Part shown: positions 1-4,803 of the stretch, in pieces
Numbering within the stretch: position 1 is the first letter of the stretch
Layout of the letters: every line of letters begins with the position of its first letter
Assembly: GCA_031285645.1 (NCBI GenBank)
Contig: JAITVU010000105.1
Coordinates: forward strand, 1 to 5,447
Direction: 5' to 3'
Length of the DNA: 5,447 bases
Origin: Oscillospiraceae bacterium
GTDB lineage: Bacteria > Bacillota > Clostridia > Oscillospirales > Ruminococcaceae
Notes under the pieces: model-generated
What the model saw: only the letters and a program-made list of their open reading frames with translations
What the model was told of the DNA's origin: nothing
The model's database searches: none
Program-made: the position numbers and the translations under genes

Positions 1-273
1 AACAAAAACAATTTTTTCAGCGGGTTCGCGGCACTGCAGCTGTAAATTGCCCAACAGCTGAATTTCGTTAATCGGAATGAAGAGGGGATTGCCGAGCGTA
101 AAGGCTTCCAGCCCGACAAGATCGAGTGTCTCCAACGCCACGGAGTGTGACGCGCCGTCAAAAATATTGATTGCCTGCGCGCTGGAAAACAGATTGTTCT
201 CTTTTAAGTAGCGGAACATATAGGCCTCGACAGCCATGTCCCTGCTGAATAATGGTACGGCCACCAATTGCAT
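1..273 (-). CDS. EAL/HDOD-type signalling protein (YuxH-like), N-terminal part
   Basis: The first 91 codons of a protein that runs off the left edge. It begins MQLVAVPLFSRDMAVEAYMF, which resembles the opening of YuxH-like proteins (VARQPIFNR...VYAYELLYR), where a degenerate EAL domain precedes an HDOD domain. Later segments, VALETLDLVGLEAFTLGN (about residues 46-63) and PLFIPINEIQLL (about 64-75), fit the family pattern 'the protein is given as a gift to the host: GGKKAFINFT..LL'. The HDOD half is outside the window. Such proteins are cytoplasmic and are tied to c-di-GMP signalling, motility or stress; many lack phosphodiesterase activity. The start is supported by AAGGAATG about 8 bases upstream of the ATG. 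A flagellin gene at the other end of the window agrees with a motility role. The family call rests on a partial sequence and remembered family patterns, so it is moderate; the reading frame itself is secure. Confidence 0.62.
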   Translation of the reverse strand, partial: MQLVAVPLFSRDMAVEAYMFRYLKENNLFSSAQAINIFDGASHSVALETLDLVGLEAFTLGNPLFIPINEIQLLGNLQLQCREPAEKIVFV

Positions 274-561
274 TTAATACTCATTCCTTTCCTTATTGCG
301 AAATTTGCGCCGGTCCGGGACCACTGGATTTCGGCCGTTCCCTGTGCTGAAAAGCCGCTCTATATCTATTTAATTATTTATGACCGATGTGCATAATTAT
401 ACACGCTTTATCTATTTGTACAGAACATCAATATATAACAACGACAAGCACTGTTTCCGGGTTTTATTACTGTGGCCGCCAAGGTTTTCTTTTATTCTTT
501 TACTGTAATCAAGAACGAAAAACAACGCGTTTTCAGGTCCGCTGAACGGACCGCATAACCT
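274..561 (-). other. Long untranslated leader of the EAL/HDOD gene
   Basis: If transcription starts from the promoter at 568-596, about 288 nt precede the ATG at 273. No gene is credible here. The leader would begin almost at once with a perfect hairpin (GGTCCG at 536-541, CGGACC at 547-552, 5-nt loop). It ends in a GC-rich stretch (296-360) holding a second inverted repeat, GGTCC-G-GGACC at 312-322. Between them it is AT-rich and includes a second possible -10 box, TATAAT on the minus strand at 396-401, whose -35 is poor (TCTGTA at 17-bp spacing); from that site the leader would be about 115 nt. I do not recognise a known riboswitch class; the conserved c-di-GMP-I core was looked for and not found. 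Confidence 0.35.
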
Positions 562-567
562 GTCTAT

Positions 568-596
568 ATCATAACATGGTCCCGTTTTTTTGACAA
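568..596 (-). promoter_or_regulatory. Sigma-A type promoter for the EAL/HDOD gene
   Basis: On the minus strand, -35 TTGTCA (591-596) is followed by a 17-bp spacer and -10 TATGAT (568-573). Each hexamer matches consensus at 5 of 6 positions, and a TG one base before the -10 makes it an extended -10. Predicted start of transcription is near 561. It is the best promoter upstream of the EAL/HDOD gene and lies downstream of the dhaL terminator, so the gene is a separate unit. Confidence 0.6.
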
Positions 597-740
597 GCAT
601 ACATATACAGTAAAACACTTTGTATTTATTCTTTATTTTGGAGTGTATTGACCGAATGGAAAGCCGCTTCCCTCTGTTTTCAACTGTGTTAAAGCCGCTT
701 TACCATATAGGCGCAAAGTAACATTGCCTCCTGAATACAC
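597..740. other. Spacer between the dhaL terminator and the EAL/HDOD promoter
   Basis: No supported gene. It contains two copies of AAAGCCGCTT (660-669 and 691-700); AAAGCCGCT occurs a third time at 351-359 in the leader. The wider blocks 334-359 and 663-699 share an ordered pattern, GCCG(C)TTCCCT.TG followed by AAAGCCGCT, and look like diverged copies of one element. An AGGAGG on the minus strand (727-732) is followed only by ORFs of fewer than 30 codons. Confidence 0.4.
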
Positions 741-788
741 ATAAAAAATAATAGGATTCAATTATTGCTTTCTTTGAATCCTATTATT
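741..788 (-). terminator. Intrinsic terminator of the dhaK-dhaL operon
   Basis: A perfect 15-bp stem: AATAATAGGATTCAA at 747-761 pairs with TTGAATCCTATTATT at 774-788, with a 12-nt loop. Read on the minus strand, the stem is followed by a run of six T residues (about 742-748, overlapping the stem base). It begins about 42 nt past the dhaL stop codon, a normal place for an operon terminator. The stem is AT-rich, but its length and the T-run make the call firm. Confidence 0.85.
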
Positions 789-830
789 ATATCGGCCTAT
801 CTCATGTAAAATTTAGAATGTGTTTAAAAA

Positions 831-1475
831 TCAATTTTCAGCGAGCACCTGCATCCCTTCCGCCATTGCGGTGAGTAAAATGCAGCACGAAGCCGCGCCC
901 GCATCAAGGACGCCCCTGGAACGTTCGCCGAGACGGCTGGAACGGCCGTATTTGGCCACCATATCGACGGTGGCGTCACGGCCTTCAGCGGCGGCGGCCT
1001 TCATGCATTCCAGGGCGGCGGTGAAATCCATACCCTTGTCCTTTGCGTCTTCAAGCGCCTCCAGGGCGGGGACCAACGTGTCGACCAGCGTTTTATCACC
1101 CGGCCTGGCCTCCACGACGTCGTACAGGCCGTCAAGTCCCGCGCGCAGCATAGCGGCGAGCGTTCCCGTGTCGATAACATCCGAGTCGCCGCCCGCCCCG
1201 GCCATATCCATAAACAACGTGCCGTAAATAGGACCCATCGACCCGCCGATTTCAGTGAAAAGCAAGGTGCCCAGCGTATCCAGCCCTTCGGTAAAGGTGA
1301 GTGTGTCATCTTGTATGCGCTCGGCAAACATGGTAAAGCCCTTATTCATGTTGACGCCGTGGTCGCCGTCGCCGATCAGGCCGTCCACCTCGCTGAGATA
1401 GGCTTTGTTTTCCTGTATGGCGGCTGCCATTTTCAGCAAAACGCTCTTCCCGTCGGCGTTTTTAATACCGGCCAT
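831..1475 (-). CDS. dhaL: Dihydroxyacetone-type kinase, nucleotide-binding subunit DhaL
   Basis: A 214-residue, full-length DhaL. DhaL carries the nucleotide and transfers phosphate to the sugar held covalently by DhaK; both are cytoplasmic. The Mg-nucleotide site is visible as D31-GLIG-D36-G-D38-HG, matching the three aspartates D30, D35 and D37 of the E. coli protein shifted by one. Other family blocks are GGSMGP (77-82), RPGDKT (124-129) and the glycine-rich GRSSRLGERSRG...DAGAAS region (177-196). The ATG is preceded by GGAGG, which overlaps the dhaK stop codon; the intergenic gap is 12 nt, so the two genes are co-transcribed and probably translationally coupled. A terminator follows, so no dhaM lies in this operon. 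In PTS-type systems DhaL holds ADP that DhaM rephosphorylates; in others ATP is used directly. Which applies here cannot be read from the sequence. Activity on another small ketose is possible. Confidence 0.93.
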   Translation of the reverse strand: MAGIKNADGKSVLLKMAAAIQENKAYLSEVDGLIGDGDHGVNMNKGFTMFAERIQDDTLTFTEGLDTLGTLLFTEIGGSMGPIYGTLFMDMAGAGGDSDVIDTGTLAAMLRAGLDGLYDVVEARPGDKTLVDTLVPALEALEDAKDKGMDFTAALECMKAAAAEGRDATVDMVAKYGRSSRLGERSRGVLDAGAASCCILLTAMAEGMQVLAEN

Positions 1476-1487
1476 TTTATCAGCCTC

Positions 1488-2483
1488 CTATATTTGTTTG
1501 AGTCCCATCGCGTAGCAAGGCTCGTCAATGAGCGCTTTAAGCTCGCTGTCCAGTTTCATGACGGTCAGCGTCGCGCCCATCATATCGAGCGATGTAAAAT
1601 AGTTGCCGACATAAGCGCGGTGCGTTTTTATGCCCCTGGCGCCGAGCAGATTATCGATTTCGTCATACAGAACATACAGTTCCATAACCGGCGTCGCGCC
1701 GAGACCGGATACAAGCACGACAACCTCGTCACCGGCGGTAAAAGGGTAGTCGGGCAGAACAATATCAACCATGCGTTTGGCTATTTGCGCGGCCGGTTCA
1801 AGCGGGCAGACTTCGATGCCGGGCTCTCCGTGATGGCCGATGCCGACTTCCATGGTGCCGTCCTTAATCTCGAAATTTGGGTGGCCGACGGCGGGCAAAG
1901 TACAGGGCGTGATGCCGATGCCGACACTGCGGGTGCTGTCGATGGCTTTTTGCGCGATGGCAATGACGTCATCGAGCGACGCGCCCTGCGCCGCCTTTGC
2001 GCCCGCCGCTTTCCACATCAGAATCTCGCCGGCTACGCCGCGGCGCTTTTCGCGCTCATCCTTCGGCGCCGACGGGACGTCGTCGTTCGCGACAACGGTT
2101 TTGACGTCGATACCCTCTTTTTTCGCCATTTTAATCGCCATTTTAACGTTCATATTGTCGCCTGAATAATTGCCGTAAAGGCAGGCGACGCCTTTGCCGC
2201 AGTTCACGGCGCGAAACGCATCCAAAAAAGCGGCCGCTGTGGGGGATGAGAAAATCTCACCGACAGCCACGGCGTCGCACATGTTTTGACCGACATAGCC
2301 GATAAATCCGGGCTTGTGGCCGCTGCCGCCGCCCGTGACAAGACCGACCTTGTCGCCGGGCATATCGGCGCGCATAACAACGCGGGGATTGCCTGTTGGA
2401 GCCACGATGTCACTGTGTGCCTTCAGATAGCCCTTGAGCATCTCATCGACAATATGATCAGGATCATTGATTATGCGCTGCAT
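1488..2483 (-). CDS. dhaK: Dihydroxyacetone-type kinase, substrate-binding subunit DhaK
   Basis: A 331-residue DhaK. It binds a short ketose as a hemiaminal on a histidine and presents it to DhaL for phosphorylation. From the chosen start, the key residues fall at exactly the E. coli numbers: H56 in GGGSGH, D109 in NYSGD, and H218 in GIGHHGEPGIE. The N terminus MQRIINDPDHIVDEMLKGY also matches the family start. An upstream in-frame ATG at 2498 would add five residues, but it overlaps the ribosome binding site GGGGAG, which sits 7 nt before the ATG at 2483, so the shorter form is preferred. The residue after H56 is Lys, where the E. coli protein has Glu, and the strip that follows (PGFIGYVGQNMCDAVAVGEI) resembles a DhaK paralogue group rather than the E. 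coli enzyme. Dihydroxyacetone is thus the default substrate, not a proven one; a tetrulose such as erythrulose is a fair alternative. It is the first gene of the operon and divergent from the DeoR regulator. Confidence 0.93.
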   Translation of the reverse strand: MQRIINDPDHIVDEMLKGYLKAHSDIVAPTGNPRVVMRADMPGDKVGLVTGGGSGHKPGFIGYVGQNMCDAVAVGEIFSSPTAAAFLDAFRAVNCGKGVACLYGNYSGDNMNVKMAIKMAKKEGIDVKTVVANDDVPSAPKDEREKRRGVAGEILMWKAAGAKAAQGASLDDVIAIAQKAIDSTRSVGIGITPCTLPAVGHPNFEIKDGTMEVGIGHHGEPGIEVCPLEPAAQIAKRMVDIVLPDYPFTAGDEVVVLVSGLGATPVMELYVLYDEIDNLLGARGIKTHRAYVGNYFTSLDMMGATLTVMKLDSELKALIDEPCYAMGLKQI

Positions 2484-2490
2484 AGAAACA

Positions 2491-2496
2491 CTCCCC
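2491..2496 (-). promoter_or_regulatory. dhaK: Ribosome binding site fixing the dhaK start
   Basis: GGGGAG on the minus strand lies 7 nt before the ATG at 2483. The alternative ATG at 2496-2498 overlaps this element and has no site of its own (only AT-rich sequence upstream), which rules for the downstream start. Confidence 0.7.
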
Positions 2497-2510
2497 ATTA
2501 TTTTTTAGTC

Positions 2511-2535
2511 TTTAATATATTAAAAATATATTAAA
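2511..2535. repeat. Palindrome and tandem 11-bp repeat at the dhaK transcription start
   Basis: TTTAATATATTAAA at 2511-2524 is a perfect 14-bp palindrome. AATATATTAAA is repeated head to tail at 2514-2524 and 2525-2535, one helical turn apart. The block covers the predicted dhaK transcription start (about 2532) and early leader. It may be a second binding site or simply low-complexity AT sequence. Confidence 0.45.
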
Positions 2536-2538
2536 TAT

Positions 2539-2567
2539 ATACTATGGCCCGCCCCTGACAAAGTCAA
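2539..2567 (-). promoter_or_regulatory. Promoter of the dhaK-dhaL operon
   Basis: On the minus strand, -35 TTGACT (2562-2567, 5 of 6) and -10 TAGTAT (2539-2544, 4 of 6) are 17 bp apart. The start of transcription would be near 2532, giving a leader of about 50 nt. The -35 box lies inside a small palindrome, TGAC-AAA-GTCA (2556-2566), and touches the 11-bp inverted-repeat arm at 2566-2576. Confidence 0.5.
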
Positions 2568-2624
2568 GACTAAAAATACAAATCAGGAGACAAAGCATAT
2601 ACAAATAAAATATCAATTCGAAAC

Positions 2625-2652
2625 AATTAACAATAATTATTATTCGTTAATT
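2625..2652. repeat. Inverted repeat upstream of the deoR-family promoter
   Basis: AATTAAC (2625-2631) and GTTAATT (2646-2652) are exact reverse complements 14 nt apart, with a separate 10-bp palindrome AATAATTATT (2632-2641) between them. It lies about 20 bp upstream of the regulator's -35 box. Possible protein-binding site, but the region is so AT-rich that short repeats are expected. Confidence 0.25.
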
Positions 2653-2669
2653 ATCATTAATTTAATTTA

Positions 2670-2698
2670 TTGACAAACGTGAAAAATAATGATAAAGT
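2670..2698 (+). promoter_or_regulatory. Promoter of the DeoR-family regulator gene
   Basis: A perfect -35 TTGACA (2670-2675), 17-bp spacer, and -10 TAAAGT (2693-2698, 4 of 6) preceded by TGA, making an extended -10. Transcription would start near 2705, about 38 nt before the ATG. Confidence 0.65.
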
Positions 2699-2705
2699 GT
2701 GAATA

Positions 2706-2721
2706 CGGATCCGATGATCAT
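2706..2721. promoter_or_regulatory. Two adjacent 8-bp palindromes at the regulator's transcription start
   Basis: CGGATCCG (2706-2713) and ATGATCAT (2714-2721) abut exactly at the predicted start of the regulator's transcript. Their position would suit autoregulation, but neither resembles the repeats on the dhaK side. Confidence 0.25.
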
Positions 2722-2742
2722 TAAGAAAGCGGGAGGTGTCAT

Positions 2743-3528
2743 ATGTTTATCGAAGAACGTCACCAGGCCATATTAAAAACAATCGGGGAAAAAGGGCGCA
2801 TCACCACGGAAGACATTCAAAAAGAGTATGATGTGTCTGTGGATTCGGCGCGCCGGGATTTGCGCATTCTCGAGGAAAAAGGGTTGCTGAAAAGAACGCA
2901 CGGCGGCGCGATCCCGATCCAGCAGGTGGGATTCATGCCGCCGCGGGACAGAAACATGCGGGATATGGATATATGGGACAACTACGCGGCCATTGCCAAA
3001 AAAGGCGCCGAATTCGTCCGGAAAGACGATATTGTTTATCTGACAAGTGGGTCCCTGGGATTTATCATGCTTAAATATCTGCCGAGAGACATACCAGATA
3101 CGCTTGTCGTCAACTCTGTCGCCATCGCCGATGAGCTGAAATTCTGGGACAACATCACAGTTTATGTCACAGGCGGGAAGATGCGGATGCATTCGACGGC
3201 GTCACTGGTGGACAGCTTCGCCACGGCGTTTGTGCAAAACATGCACTTTGATCTGTGCCTTATGACGGGCGCCGGTTATGACGCGGCATTCGGCCTTTCC
3301 AACGGGACTGAGGAGACGGCCACGTTCCAGCGTGCGGTTATAAAAAACGCGCGCAGAAAAGTCCTTATGATGCCCAATCCCAAAATAGGTTTTAAAGCCT
3401 TTATCAAAGTGTGTGAAACAAATGTGTTCGACGCTTTGATAACAGACTGGGAGGCCGTGGAGGATGAACTGGGAAAAATCGAGGAGTGCGGGGTTCGTGT
3501 CATTGTTGCGGAACGTGAACAATCGTGA
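2743..3528 (+). CDS. DeoR-family transcriptional regulator
   Basis: A 261-residue protein of normal DeoR-family length. Residues 1-57 form the DeoR winged helix-turn-helix: ERHQAILKTIGEKGRITTED, then VSVDSARRDLRILEEKG as recognition helix, ending RTHGGAI. The rest is the sensor domain, with recognisable blocks VVNSVAIADEL (122-132), VTGG (142-145), LMTGAGYDAAFGL (173-185), the segment TFQRAVIKNARRKVLM (194-209) and ALITD (231-235). GGGAGG sits 6 nt before the ATG. It is divergent from dhaK, the classic place for a repressor that answers to a phosphorylated sugar made by the kinase. Two pocket motifs are unusual: the common D-S-G-T-T is TSGSLG (101-106), and the common ADSSKFG is MPNPKIG (210-216), keeping only the Lys and Gly. 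The effector may therefore differ from the usual sugar phosphates. No target is proven. Confidence 0.9.
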   Translation: MFIEERHQAILKTIGEKGRITTEDIQKEYDVSVDSARRDLRILEEKGLLKRTHGGAIPIQQVGFMPPRDRNMRDMDIWDNYAAIAKKGAEFVRKDDIVYLTSGSLGFIMLKYLPRDIPDTLVVNSVAIADELKFWDNITVYVTGGKMRMHSTASLVDSFATAFVQNMHFDLCLMTGAGYDAAFGLSNGTEETATFQRAVIKNARRKVLMMPNPKIGFKAFIKVCETNVFDALITDWEAVEDELGKIEECGVRVIVAEREQS

Positions 3529-3540
3529 ATTATTCAGGGC

Positions 3541-3568
3541 GCGTTTGTTAATTGTTTTTTTCAAACGC
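3541..3568. other. Small hairpin at the convergent gene ends
   Basis: GCGTTTG (3541-3547) pairs with CAAACGC (3562-3568) around a 14-nt loop holding the stop codon of the methyltransferase gene and a run of T residues (plus strand). Because the T-run is in the loop, it is not a standard intrinsic terminator on either strand. A weaker alternative on the plus strand pairs AACAAT (3518-3523) with ATTGTT (3551-3556) directly ahead of a T-run. The two convergent genes are only 19 nt apart, so some shared termination is likely, but I cannot assign a clear terminator. Confidence 0.3.
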
Positions 3569-4576
3569 CGGGTTCGCATAAAATGCCTTTACGGCTGAAA
3601 AGAAAGCATCGATATTCTCCCAGCTTGCGGCGGGCGGGATGTCGCAGCCGGAGGAAATGACAAAGTTGGGATAATCATGGCAGCAGGCGTTCATGACGCG
3701 CAAGGTGTCGTCGTAAATAAATTGAGGCGTGCCGTCTTTAAACTGACCGGCCGGATCGACATTGCCCATAACCACAATGTCCGACGGCATATGCGTCAGC
3801 ATATCGCGCATATCGATCGCGTTGCCGAAATGGTACGCCGACGCGCCTGTGCGCAGGATGGAGTCGGCCATCAGAACGGTGTTGTTGCCGCAGTTATGAT
3901 AAATCACGATAAAATTATTATCCTGCACGGCTTTGACAATTTCTTGGACATAGGGCTCGGAGAATTCTTCGGCGAGAGCGGGTGAGAGCAGTCCTGTAAG
4001 CGGTTCCGCAATGACGACGCCGCCCGCGCCGGTATTTTTGTACGCCTTGATGTATTCAATCAGAAAGGCTGTCGTTTTCTTCATGCAAATGTGCACCATA
4101 TCCGGCTCTGAATAGCAGTTAACCAATGCTTCCGTCACATCCATAAGCCGGCCGGCCAGTGAAAAAGGGCCGATCACTCCGGCGAAAACGGGCCGGTCGG
4201 CAATCAGTTCGCTTGCTTTTTGGATGGCCTCGATATAGCGCCCGGTCCGTCCGGCGCCGACGGCGGGAACGCGGAGCGCTTCGGCGTCCGCCTCCGACCC
4301 GATGAGGACACCCGTGACGGTCGGGACTTCATGGTCAGACAGGCGAATGGCGCAGCCGAACGCCTCGGCTTCCACCGATAAATCCATCATACTCACCGAA
4401 GCCGCGCTGTCGGCCCTGTCGGCAATGAGCTTCATGCCTTTTGCCTGCAAATCGCTGCTGCCGATCAGTTCGCGAACCGTAATGCCCATAAGGGAAACAC
4501 AGGGAAAAGAAAGAACCGGCATCGCTTTTTTCACAGGAGCTTTAAGCAGATTATTAAGCCATATTTGCATATCCAT
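3548..4576 (-). CDS. URO-D-fold methylcobamide methyltransferase (MtaA/MtbA-like)
   Basis: A 342-residue full-length member of the uroporphyrinogen-decarboxylase superfamily, in the MtaA/MtbA/CmuA branch. Such enzymes move a methyl group between a corrinoid protein and a thiol or tetrahydrofolate in the cytoplasm. The zinc motif is complete: H227-N-C229 in IYHNCGNN and C311 in SSGCDIPP. Family blocks GPFSL (136-140), VVIAEPLTGLLSP (187-199) and MGNVDP (270-275) are in the right order. The N-terminal arginine-rich motif of true heme-pathway HemE (RQAGRYLPEY type) is absent, so heme synthesis is excluded. An AAAGGG site lies 7 nt before the ATG. It is convergent with the regulator (19-nt gap) and has a terminator-separated flagellin gene upstream, so it is transcribed alone. 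No corrinoid protein or substrate-specific methyltransferase is in the window, so its methyl donor and acceptor are unknown. Annotated databases often label such proteins simply 'uroporphyrinogen decarboxylase'. Confidence 0.87.
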   Translation of the reverse strand: MDMQIWLNNLLKAPVKKAMPVLSFPCVSLMGITVRELIGSSDLQAKGMKLIADRADSAASVSMMDLSVEAEAFGCAIRLSDHEVPTVTGVLIGSEADAEALRVPAVGAGRTGRYIEAIQKASELIADRPVFAGVIGPFSLAGRLMDVTEALVNCYSEPDMVHICMKKTTAFLIEYIKAYKNTGAGGVVIAEPLTGLLSPALAEEFSEPYVQEIVKAVQDNNFIVIYHNCGNNTVLMADSILRTGASAYHFGNAIDMRDMLTHMPSDIVVMGNVDPAGQFKDGTPQFIYDDTLRVMNACCHDYPNFVISSGCDIPPAASWENIDAFFSAVKAFYANPAFEKNN

Positions 4577-4650
4577 AAAAACACCCTTTCACCGATGTAC
4601 AGCGCTGCATGGATCACATTTTAAAGCTGTTCGGGTTATAATGTATTTCC

Positions 4651-4679
4651 AGTATAACGGTAAAGCAAAAAGGCGTCTA
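4651..4679 (-). promoter_or_regulatory. Candidate promoter of the methyltransferase gene
   Basis: On the minus strand, -35 TAGACG (4674-4679, 4 of 6) and -10 TATACT (4651-4656, 5 of 6) are 17 bp apart, giving a start near 4644 and a leader of about 68 nt. A second possible -10, TATAAC at 4635-4640, has a poorer -35. No clear operator or riboswitch is seen in the leader, only the short palindrome CAGCGCTG (4610-4617). Confidence 0.4.
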
Positions 4680-4743
4680 TTAAATATTAAGTTTTCTTTG
4701 CATTATTTTGTTATTTTCAGGCGACGCCAGTTTGGATTAAAGC

Positions 4744-4771
4744 AAAAAATGGCGGCCATTTGGCCGCCATT
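4744..4771 (-). terminator. Intrinsic terminator of the flagellin gene
   Basis: AATGGCGGCCA (4748-4758) and TGGCCGCCATT (4761-4771) form a perfect GC-rich stem with a tight loop of 2-4 nt. On the minus strand it is followed by six T residues (4744-4749). It lies about 32 nt past the flagellin stop. A strong, textbook terminator that insulates the methyltransferase gene from flagellin transcription. Confidence 0.93.
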
Positions 4772-4803
4772 AGCAATATAATGCAAGTTAACACGTGATA
4801 ACG

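Larger units (their letters stand above)
2502..2576. promoter_or_regulatory. Candidate operator pair: 11-bp inverted repeat bracketing the dhaK promoter
   Basis: TTTTTAGTCTT at 2502-2512 and its exact reverse complement AAGACTAAAAA at 2566-2576. The centres are 64 bp apart, close to six helical turns. One arm overlaps the dhaK -35 box and the other lies in the leader just before the ribosome binding site. This is a layout expected for a repressor acting by looping or double occupancy, and the DeoR protein encoded next door is the obvious candidate. The arms are AT-rich, so chance cannot be excluded. Confidence 0.4.

Noticed and set aside
333..340. Flagellar sigma-D type -10 (GCCGAAAT on the minus strand) before the EAL/HDOD gene
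   Set aside because: No TAAA-like -35 is found at 14-16 bp upstream, and a good sigma-A type promoter exists further upstream.
274..400. c-di-GMP-I riboswitch in the EAL/HDOD leader, prompted by a CACAGGG on the minus strand
   Set aside because: The rest of the conserved core and the flanking helices of that class could not be found.
412..618. 68-codon minus-strand ORF in the spacer before the EAL/HDOD gene
   Set aside because: It would start at GTG with no ribosome binding site, resembles no family I know, and contains the strong promoter 568-596 inside it.
633..716. 27-codon minus-strand ORF starting at TTG, 10 nt after an AGGAGG
   Set aside because: It lies between the dhaL terminator and the next promoter, so it has no evident transcript; rare start, no recognisable sequence.
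820..1227. 135-codon plus-strand ORF antisense to dhaL
   Set aside because: Low-complexity Ser/Ala-rich translation, opposite a gene with clear catalytic motifs.
1311..2165. 284-codon plus-strand ORF antisense to the dhaK-dhaL junction
   Set aside because: It lies fully opposite two well-recognised genes, has no ribosome binding site or family motifs, and is a typical by-product of their GC-rich third positions.
2600..2700. Catabolite-response (cre) site in the divergent spacer
   Set aside because: No stretch matches the CcpA consensus well enough; candidates around TGACAAACGTGAA miss key symmetric positions.
3548..4576. Heme-pathway uroporphyrinogen decarboxylase (HemE)
   Set aside because: The N-terminal HemE signature is missing and the HxC...C zinc motif of methyltransferases is present.
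4302..4781. 159-codon plus-strand ORF over the methyltransferase start and spacer
   Set aside because: It runs opposite conserved coding sequence and through the flagellin terminator; no motif or start signal.
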